Part shown: one piece after another, positions 58,675 through 64,000 of the stretch
Numbering within the stretch: the first letter of the stretch is position 1
Layout: the number at the start of each line of letters is the position of its first letter
Source of the DNA: Haloferax sulfurifontis ATCC BAA-897
GTDB lineage: Archaea > Halobacteriota > Halobacteria > Halobacteriales > Haloferacaceae
Direction of reading: 5' to 3'
Assembly (NCBI RefSeq): GCF_000337835.1
Contig: NZ_AOLM01000002.1
Span: 87,861 to 151,860 of the forward strand
Length of the DNA: 64,000 nt
Translations under genes and position numbers: made by a program
Notes under the pieces: model-generated
What the model saw: only the letters and a program-made list of their open reading frames with translations
Databases searched by the model: none
What the model was told of the DNA's origin: nothing

Positions 58675-59274
58675 ATGACTGTCCGACTCCGTGCGGCGAC
58701 GCCGTCCGACCTCCCGTCGATTCGGGAGATTTACGCGCCGTTCGTCGAAGACACCGCGATTTCGTTCGCCTACGACCCGCCGAGCGTCGCTGACCTCGAA
58801 GCGAAACTGGAGCAGAAGACCGACTACCCGTGGCTCGTCTGCGAACTCGACGGCGAGGTGGCCGGCTACGCCTACGCCGGGGCGATTCGGGAACGCGTCG
58901 CCTACCAGTGGGCCGTCGAGACCTCGATTTACGTCCACCCGGAGTTCCAGCGCCGCGGCGTCGCTCGCGGGCTCTACACGGCGCTTTTGGACCTGCTCGA
59001 ACGGCAGGGCTACGTCTCCGCGGTCGCCGTCATCACGACGCCGAACCCCGCGAGCATCGCCTTCCACGAGTCGTTCGGGTTCGAGCGCGTCGGCCGCTTC
59101 GAGCGCGTCGGCTACAAAGGCGACGCGTGGCACGACGTGGAGTGGTGGAGTCTCGACCTCGGCGACCGACCCGACGAACCCGACGCGCCGCTGTCCGTCG
59201 CCGACGCTCGCGAACGTGACTGGTGGGACGACGCGCTCGCCCGCGGCGCGGCGCTCGTCGAAAACAGCGCATAA
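58675..59274 (+). CDS. GNAT acetyltransferase, phosphinothricin/arsinothricin type
   Basis: A 199-residue GNAT protein of the Pat/ArsN1-like group. IREIYAPFVEDTAISFAYDPPSVADLEAKLEQK is the N-terminal signature, AGYAYAGAIRERVAYQWAVETSIYVHPEFQRRGVARGLY holds the acetyl-CoA site (R-R-G-V-A-R-G), and ASIAFHESFGFERVGRFERVGYKGDAWHDVEWW is the end of the family domain. Known members acetylate glufosinate, methionine sulfoximine or arsinothricin; the substrate here is not known. A tail of 40 acidic residues follows. Confidence 0.9.
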   Translation: MTVRLRAATPSDLPSIREIYAPFVEDTAISFAYDPPSVADLEAKLEQKTDYPWLVCELDGEVAGYAYAGAIRERVAYQWAVETSIYVHPEFQRRGVARGLYTALLDLLERQGYVSAVAVITTPNPASIAFHESFGFERVGRFERVGYKGDAWHDVEWWSLDLGDRPDEPDAPLSVADARERDWWDDALARGAALVENSA

Positions 59275-59333
59275 CGGTTCCCGGTTCCCGTTCTCCCCGA
59301 ACCGGGAGCCCTTCTTCCCGTCAGCCCGCGCGT

Positions 59334-59732
59334 TCAGACGCCGGCTTCGAGCGAGTCTTCGGTCTCGGCGTCCGCCGAGTCGCCTCCGTCGGCCGTCTCG
59401 ACCTCGTCGAGCGCCTCAACTTCGTCGGCCGGGTCGCCGGTCCCCGCCTGTTCGAGCACGTACCGCTCGACGCCGGCCGAGAGCATCTCCTGCCAGTCGT
59501 CGAACTCGGTGTTCGACTCGACGTACCGGTCCCACTCGTGGGTCGGTATCGACTCGAAGGAATCCTGATCTGCGACCGCGAACCCGCTTTCTTCGAGGAA
59601 TTCACTGATCGATGCCGCCTGACAATGTGACTCGACCCACGACGACGGGAACAAGTCGGCCAGCGTCACCTCGCCGCCGAGACCCCCAATCTCGACGTCG
59701 AGTGTCGCGGCCGTCGTTTCGGCCTCACCCAT
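59334..59732 (-). CDS. Haloarchaeal protein of unknown function
   Basis: A 132-residue acidic protein starting MGEAETTAATLDVEIGGLGGEVTLADLFPSSWVESHC. It has a globular middle with HEWDRYVESNTEFDDWQEML and a low-complexity acidic tail of about 30 residues. LADLFPSSWVE at 24-34 resembles a short motif seen in haloarchaeal proteins of unknown function. No domain is recognised. It lies 55 bases upstream of the YchF-type gene on the same strand. Confidence 0.65.
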   Translation of the reverse strand: MGEAETTAATLDVEIGGLGGEVTLADLFPSSWVESHCQAASISEFLEESGFAVADQDSFESIPTHEWDRYVESNTEFDDWQEMLSAGVERYVLEQAGTGDPADEVEALDEVETADGGDSADAETEDSLEAGV

Positions 59733-59786
59733 ACCCGGGTCCTACAGCCACGGATATAACGGTGTTGCGGTTGGCGTCCGAGAGAG

Positions 59787-60977
59787 TCAGTTCGTCGAGA
59801 CGATTTCGACCACGTCGCGGTGCGAGAGCTCGTGGTCCGACCCGATTTGACGCTTCGAGTGGCAGTCGATGCCGTGGAGGAGACCGTCGCCGATGTCCGA
59901 GTGCAGGTGGTACGCGAAGTCCTCGGTCGTCGAGCCCTCGGGGAGGATAAAGCAGTCGCGGAAGACGCCCTGCGAGTCGCTCTTGCCGTTCGCGCTCCCG
60001 GGGAAGATGGCGATGGCACCCATCACGTCGAACAGCGCGTTTTCGAGCGACTGCTGGACGCCCGTGCCGCCGAACTCGGTGACGAACTCGCGAATCTGTT
60101 CGAGCCCCGCCTCCTGTTCGTCGCTCACGTCGCCGACGATGTCGAAGTCGTCGTCGCCGGGGCGGTAGTCGACGACGCCGCCCTCGTCTGCCTTCTTCAG
60201 CGCCTTCTCGGCGTGCGCCGAGGTCGGAACGAACGTCAGGTGCTCGTAGTCGGGGTCCGCCGTGATTTCCTCGTAGTTCTCCTGGGAGACCGGCTTGTCC
60301 ATCTTGTTCGCCGCGATGATGATGGGCTTCGTGCGCTTCCGAATCTCGCGGGCGAGCGACTCCTTGTCCGCGTCGTCCCACTCGTCGGGGTCGAGCTCCA
60401 GCCCGAGAGAAAGGATTATCTGCTTGATTTCGTCTTTGTTCGTCTTGAACGCCGACATCTGCTCCGCGAGGTCGACTTCGATGTCCTTGTCCTCGCCGTG
60501 GTAGCCCGAGCGGTAGCGGTCGATACCCTTCTCTAAGACGTCGAGATACCACATGTCAAGTTCGTTTTCGAGGAAGTCGATGTCCTCGCGGGGGTCGTGG
60601 CCCTCCGTCGCCTCGCCTTCGATGTCCGTCTCACCGGAGAAGTCGACGACGTGGACGAGCACGTCCGCCTCGTTGAGGTCGGTGAGGAACTGGTTCCCGA
60701 GGCCCTTGCCCTCGTGTGCACCGGGGATGAGCCCCGCCACGTCGACGAGTTTGACCGGGACGAACCGCATCCCGTGGTCGCAGTAACCGACCGAGGGCGT
60801 ACACGACTCGTCGAACTCCGGGGCCGCACACTCGACGCGGACGTACGCCTCGCCGATAGAGGGGTCGATGGTCGTAAACGGGTACGCACCCTCGGGCACG
60901 TCGTTCATCGTCGCCGCGTTGAAGAAACTCGACTTCCCGACGGATGGCTTTCCGACGAGACCGATCTTGTAACTCAT
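59787..60977 (-). CDS. ychF: YchF-type (Obg-related) GTPase
   Basis: A 396-residue P-loop GTPase. G1 is GLVGKPSVGKSS (Gly6-Ser17), G3 DVAGLIPGAHEGKGLG, and G4 ANKMDKP with the later TSAHAE as G5. The C-terminus is a TGS domain (QGVFRDCFILPEGSTTEDFAYHLHSDIGDG). The long coiled helical insert contains EDKDIEVDLAEQMSAF. It belongs to the Obg family group linked to ribosomes and translation. The longer frame in the other direction is shadow. A start at 60977 gives MSYKIGLVGKPSVGKSS. Confidence 0.92.
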   Translation of the reverse strand: MSYKIGLVGKPSVGKSSFFNAATMNDVPEGAYPFTTIDPSIGEAYVRVECAAPEFDESCTPSVGYCDHGMRFVPVKLVDVAGLIPGAHEGKGLGNQFLTDLNEADVLVHVVDFSGETDIEGEATEGHDPREDIDFLENELDMWYLDVLEKGIDRYRSGYHGEDKDIEVDLAEQMSAFKTNKDEIKQIILSLGLELDPDEWDDADKESLAREIRKRTKPIIIAANKMDKPVSQENYEEITADPDYEHLTFVPTSAHAEKALKKADEGGVVDYRPGDDDFDIVGDVSDEQEAGLEQIREFVTEFGGTGVQQSLENALFDVMGAIAIFPGSANGKSDSQGVFRDCFILPEGSTTEDFAYHLHSDIGDGLLHGIDCHSKRQIGSDHELSHRDVVEIVSTN

Positions 60978-61242
60978 TCGTTGGTCGGACTGGTGTCTCG
61001 AACGCTAATAACCGTTCGAGGTTCGTCTCGCTATGCGTGAAATTCACACGCCATCGGTGTCGAGGAGGCCGGTTCCCCGCGCTCGACTCCCGGGTTCGAG
61101 CGCCGGGGACGCGACTCCGTCGGCGAGTTCGCGGCGGGGAGAGCCAAGTCGAATCCGCGAGCCGACGGTCGTTCCGCGCCGGGCGCGGTCCCTTCGGCCC
61201 ACGTCCGGTGCACCTTTGTCTTCACGTCACCGACTGCCGGGC
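60978..61242. other. Intergenic region between ychF and the next gene
   Basis: These 265 bases hold two divergent gene starts. The part near ychF has AATAACC and a short inverted repeat GCGTGAAATTCACACGC near 61034, but I see no convincing gene or RNA. An open frame from 61033 is rich in arginine and serine and lacks any haloarchaeal character. Confidence 0.4.
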
Positions 61243-61620
61243 ATGACCGACCGCGACGAGACGGCGAGCGAAACCGCATCCGCGCCGAACGCGAACGCCG
61301 ACGCGGCCGCCGCCGAGCCCTCGCCGGACGACACGGCCGACGCGGACACGTTCCGCGTCGGCATCCACGTCACCGAGACCGAGCTCCGGTTCGTGGTCAA
61401 CGTCCCGTCCGACATCGACTCGGGGTGGACCGACCCCGGCGCGTTCCAGCGCCTCGTCGAACGCGTCACGTGGGAACAACTCGACCAGCGGGAGACGCTT
61501 CAGACCGTCGCAACCCGCGCCGCCGAGGGCGAAACGGTGTTCCTCGGGACGGTGACGCTCCGACCGGACGAGACCGTCGTCGACCACACCCTCCGCGTGC
61601 CGCCGCTCGACGGGGCGTGA
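61243..61620 (+). CDS. Small haloarchaeal protein, unknown function (first of two)
   Basis: A 125-residue protein starting MTDRDETASETASAPNANADAAAAEPSPDD, so a disordered acidic N-terminus of about 30 residues followed by a beta-rich domain (FRVGIHVTETELRFVVNVPSDIDSG and VTLRPDETVVDHTLRVPPLDG). No family is recognised. It ends 16 bases before the next gene on the same strand, with which it probably shares a transcript. Confidence 0.7.
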   Translation: MTDRDETASETASAPNANADAAAAEPSPDDTADADTFRVGIHVTETELRFVVNVPSDIDSGWTDPGAFQRLVERVTWEQLDQRETLQTVATRAAEGETVFLGTVTLRPDETVVDHTLRVPPLDGA

Positions 61621-61636
61621 CCAGACTCAGCGTCAG

Positions 61637-62047
61637 ATGACCGAACCCACGACCGAGACCGCGATTCGAGAGATTCAGGACGCCGCGCTCAGCCGCGCGC
61701 TCACCGACGACGACCACGCGAGACAGTCGCTCGCCGTCGCCGGCGCGCTCGAAACGGCCAGAACGGAAGCGACCGACGCCGCGTTCGACGACGGCGGCGT
61801 GACCCTCGCGGCGTCGCTGGCGTTCGTCTCGACGCTGTTCGCACACCGTCGCCTCCGCGAGTCGCTCCGGTCCAGCGTCCGCGCGTCCGACGATTCGGCG
61901 TGGTATCCCAGCGGCGCACCCGCCCGCGTCGACGACGACCTCGTGGTCGCGGGCGCACGGCTCGCGGTTCGACGGTTCGACGTCGACCCGGCGCTCGTCG
62001 GCGCGCTCGGTGACGTTTCGATAGAAAAAATCGCGTCGGGCGAGTGA
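61637..62047 (+). CDS. Small haloarchaeal protein, unknown function (second of two)
   Basis: A 136-residue helix-rich protein starting MTEPTTETAIREIQDAALSRALTDDD, with GGVTLAASLAFVSTLFAHRRLRE and ARVDDDLVVAGARLAVRRFDVDPALVGALGDVSIEKI. It has one possible hydrophobic helix (about 55-70). No domain is recognised. It follows the previous gene by 16 bases. After it come 140 bases with the possible IS605-like remnant. Confidence 0.68.
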   Translation: MTEPTTETAIREIQDAALSRALTDDDHARQSLAVAGALETARTEATDAAFDDGGVTLAASLAFVSTLFAHRRLRESLRSSVRASDDSAWYPSGAPARVDDDLVVAGARLAVRRFDVDPALVGALGDVSIEKIASGE

Positions 62048-62095
62048 GTAGCCCGACCGTCAGCCTCTGACAACGACGGTCGAGGGCGTAGTGGG

Positions 62096-62185
62096 ATGGG
62101 GTGCCTCTGACCCACAGTACCCTCCCGGACGCGGATGGCTGAAACCCAAGCCCACGCTCGATGCGTGGGAAACCCGTGCCCGATT
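62096..62185 (+). mobile_element. Possible remnant of an IS200/IS605-type right end
   Basis: A palindrome CCCACGC-TCGAT-GCGTGGG (62151-62169) lies in a 90-base stretch that translates to GWLKPKPTLDAWETRA in one frame. Haloarchaeal TnpB elements often end in a basic C-terminus with such a hairpin close to the right end. I cannot see a tnpB body, a left end or target repeats. A short repeat GCCTCTGAC (62063 and 62103) is also present. This is a guess from appearance. Confidence 0.3.
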
Positions 62186-62187
62186 AG

Positions 62188-63717
62188 TTAGTTGTTGGCG
62201 TGGTCCGGCGGGCCACCGCCGTTGCCGTTACCGTTCGAACTGTCCGAGGAGTCGTCCGAATCGTCCGAATCGTCCGAATCGTCCGAGGAGTCGTCGTCTG
62301 ACTCGTCGTCAGCGTCGTCTGCGGTCTCCTCGTCGTCGCTCTGGTCGTCCTCGTCGGTCGCCTTGTCGTTGTTCGCGTGCTCCGGCGGACCTCCACCGTT
62401 GCCGTTCTTGGCGTTGGCGGAGTTCCCGGGTGCGTCCTCGTCGTCGTCAGCGTCGTCGCTGTGCTTCGGACCGGCGTGGTCCGGACGCTTGTCGTCCGCG
62501 TTACCCGGGTTGTTCTCGGTCACGAAGTCGGAGACGGCCTGTCCGAGCGGGCCGTCACTGCCCGTGTCCTTGAGACGCTCGACGAAACTGCTGACGAGCT
62601 GTCCGAACGGGTCGTCCGCGGCGACTTCACCCTGCAGGGTGACGGTCGTCTCGGCGGTGAGGCCGTCGTATTCGGCGGTCACGTCGACCGTGACGGTCTG
62701 CAACGGCGAGATGAGGTCGACCGTACCGTTCTCGTCCGTCTCGTACTCTCCCGCGTCCGTGTAGTTCCCATCGACCGCGACCGACGCGTTCTCGACGGGT
62801 TCGCCGTCCTCGGTCACGGTGATGGTGACCGACTCGTTTCCGTCCTGCGAGACGGAGACGTTGAGGTCGTCAGCCTCGACGGCGACCGTCGTCTCGGCGG
62901 TGAGGCCGTCGGCGGTCGCGACGAACGTCAGGTTCGTCGTGGTCGTCGGCTCTGCGACTTCGACAGTGCCGTTCGCGTCCGTCGCGTACGTTCCGTTCCC
63001 GGCGTAGTCGGTCCCGTTGACCTGAACCGATGCGTTCTCGACGGGTTCGCCGTCCTGCGTGACGGTGGCGACGACCGTGTCGTTGGCGTCGTCAACCTCG
63101 GCGGAGACCGAAAGGTCGTCGGCCTCGACTTCGACCGTCGTCTCGGCCGTGAGGTCGCCGTCCATCGCGACGAACGTCAGGTCCGTCGTGGTCGTCGGCT
63201 CGTCGACCTCGACGGTGCCGTCCGCGTCCGTCTCGTACGTTCCGTTCCCGGCGTAGTCGGTCCCGTTGACCATGACGGACGCGCCTTCGACGGCGTCACC
63301 GTACTGGGTGACGGTGGCGACGACCGTGTCGTTGGCGTCGTCGGCCTCGACGGACACGTCGAGGGACTCGTCGAGCGGGACGAGGATGACGGACGTGCTA
63401 GTCGTGTTGTTCCCCTCGGAGACGGTGAACGTCGCGTTCACGCGTTCCTGCGGATTGGGGAGGTCGACGGTGCCGTCCGCGTCCGTCGCGTACGTTCCGT
63501 TCCCGGCGTAGTTATCGCTCGATTCGACGACGACCGTCGCGTTCTCGACGGTCGTCTCGTTCCGTGTCACGGTCACTGTCGCGTCGCCCGTGTCGGCGTC
63601 CTGCGTGACGCCGACATGGAGGGCATCGGTGCTCGCGGCACCGACGGTCCCGGGGACCATCGCGACGGCGAGCATCGCAACGACCATGACTACGGTGAGG
63701 TGTTTGCTGCCGCGCAT
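62188..63717 (-). CDS. Secreted protein with tandem Ig-like repeats and acidic tail
   Basis: A 509-residue secreted protein. Residues 1-28 form a Sec signal (MRGSKHLTVVMVVAMLAVAMVPGTVGA). Three to four beta-repeats of about 83 residues follow, each with an NDTVVATVTQ-G-VE-ASV-VNGTDYAGNGTY-TD-GTVEV core, like Ig-like or carboxypeptidase-regulatory domains. After residue 380 come GGGPPEHANN and, at the very end, GGGPPDHANN, separated by an acidic Asp/Ser/Glu stretch. It is a surface or extracellular protein; no enzyme motif is visible. The start is ATG 63717, preceded by a TTTTACC element near 63748. Confidence 0.82.
   Translation of the reverse strand: MRGSKHLTVVMVVAMLAVAMVPGTVGAASTDALHVGVTQDADTGDATVTVTRNETTVENATVVVESSDNYAGNGTYATDADGTVDLPNPQERVNATFTVSEGNNTTSTSVILVPLDESLDVSVEADDANDTVVATVTQYGDAVEGASVMVNGTDYAGNGTYETDADGTVEVDEPTTTTDLTFVAMDGDLTAETTVEVEADDLSVSAEVDDANDTVVATVTQDGEPVENASVQVNGTDYAGNGTYATDANGTVEVAEPTTTTNLTFVATADGLTAETTVAVEADDLNVSVSQDGNESVTITVTEDGEPVENASVAVDGNYTDAGEYETDENGTVDLISPLQTVTVDVTAEYDGLTAETTVTLQGEVAADDPFGQLVSSFVERLKDTGSDGPLGQAVSDFVTENNPGNADDKRPDHAGPKHSDDADDDEDAPGNSANAKNGNGGGPPEHANNDKATDEDDQSDDEETADDADDESDDDSSDDSDDSDDSDDSSDSSNGNGNGGGPPDHANN
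62800..63560 (-). repeat. Near-identical tandem units inside the secreted-protein gene
   Basis: Units recur with a period of about 249 bases. The stretch TACGTTCCGTTCCCGGCGTA occurs near 62987, 63236 and 63488, and GACGGTGGCGACGACCGTGT occurs at 63061 and 63310. Near-identity at the DNA level implies recent duplication or gene conversion and invites copy-number change. Confidence 0.7.
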
Positions 63718-63910
63718 GCAACCGTTCCTTCTAACCCTGATACGGTAAAAGGGGAGAATCGTAACCCCGGTTTTCGCTGAATTTCACCCCAATCAACGCG
63801 TTCGAAATCGGGCCTTCGTCTGTCGATTTCGTCGAGTTTCGCACCGAACGACTGACTGGGTCGCATCGAAACGCCCTCACGGTCGAGCTTAGGGGTGCAT
63901 CGGAGGCGGC

Positions 63911-63972
63911 CCGCACTGCGAGAGTGTTGCCACTCTCGAACGACGAGAGAGACGCGACCGGAGTGCGGTCGC
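63911..63972 (+). other. Nested inverted repeats at the window edge
   Basis: CCGCACT (63911-63917) pairs with AGTGCGG (63962-63968), enclosing GAGAGTG (63920-63926) with CACTCTC (63931-63937). GCGACC (63954-63959) pairs alternatively with GGTCGC (63967-63972). The 283 bases from 63718 to the end otherwise contain no gene that I can support. A gene or RNA starting beyond the edge would be needed to interpret this. Confidence 0.35.
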
Positions 63973-64000
63973 TGTCTATGTGTGATGGGCGAGCGGACCA

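Noticed and set aside
61033..61242. N-terminal extension of the 61243 gene
   Set aside because: The extension is arginine- and serine-rich, unlike acidic haloarchaeal proteins, and overlaps the ychF promoter region.

Overview
The window comes from a haloarchaeal main chromosome, almost certainly a Haloferax species. The DNA is GC-rich with C/G-ending codons, the proteins are very acidic, and many genes belong to haloarchaeal families: a HalX response regulator, two Bat-type HTH-10 regulators, the second proteasome alpha subunit PsmC, the hts-hdrB pair, GatE, and Tat lipoproteins. Many genes have a TATA-like box about 25-30 bases before the start codon, the pattern expected of leaderless transcripts. 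Most of the window is ordinary housekeeping sequence with no prophage, CRISPR array or intact insertion sequence. Recognition is by reading the sequence; no database search was run.

Region by region. 1-8 kb: partial methyltransferase, DUF3054 protein, a frameshifted MFS transporter, an ornithine-cyclodeaminase-family enzyme, a Tat protein, pelota, and two tandem DUF4013 membrane proteins. 8-20 kb: the ribosome quality-control factor RqcH/NEMF, a membrane protein, an acetyltransferase, an MscS channel, Elp3, an S1/OB/DHH protein with a long acidic linker, a YIP1 protein with thymidine kinase, and an FMN reductase. 20-30 kb: an HTH-10 regulator, a hydrolase, MutY, a Tat lipoprotein, a class III aminotransferase, then a divergent cluster that looks like D-glutamate catabolism (54-aa protein plus IclR on one side, dgcN-dgcA on the other), and BolA. 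30-43 kb: fumarase, a small zinc-finger protein, GatE, an M48 protease interrupted by an in-frame TGA, a MaoC dehydratase, a TrmJ-like methyltransferase with a partner gene, a response regulator-kinase-PstS cassette, and the folate genes folP and mptE. 43-54 kb: photolyase, DJ-1/PfpI protein, SOD, SDR, an MBL hydrolase, the hts-hdrB-DUF4177 operon, a DUF1508 protein, PsmC and a MOSC protein. 54-64 kb: two amidohydrolases flanking tRNA-Glu(CTC) and an HTH-10 regulator, an acetyltransferase, a YchF-type GTPase, and a repeat-containing secreted protein.

How the genes work together. FolP and MptE make folate precursors that HdrB and Hts use to make dTMP, and Tdk salvages thymidine. Pelota and RqcH both handle stalled ribosomes. 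Elp3, TrmJ, GatE and tRNA-Glu concern tRNA maturation or charging. Photolyase, MutY and SOD protect against light and oxidative damage.

The points most worth a second look are: two apparently broken genes (MFS frameshift near 1885, M48 stop at 34670); a 13-codon upstream reading frame that overlaps the psmC start by ATGA and may begin a leaderless transcript; a structured leader before mptE; a family of TTAGCA/TGCTAA sites between an HTH-10 regulator and a divergent deaminase; the regulated dgcN-dgcA cluster; and the regulator-kinase-binding-protein cassette at 37.3-41.0 kb.
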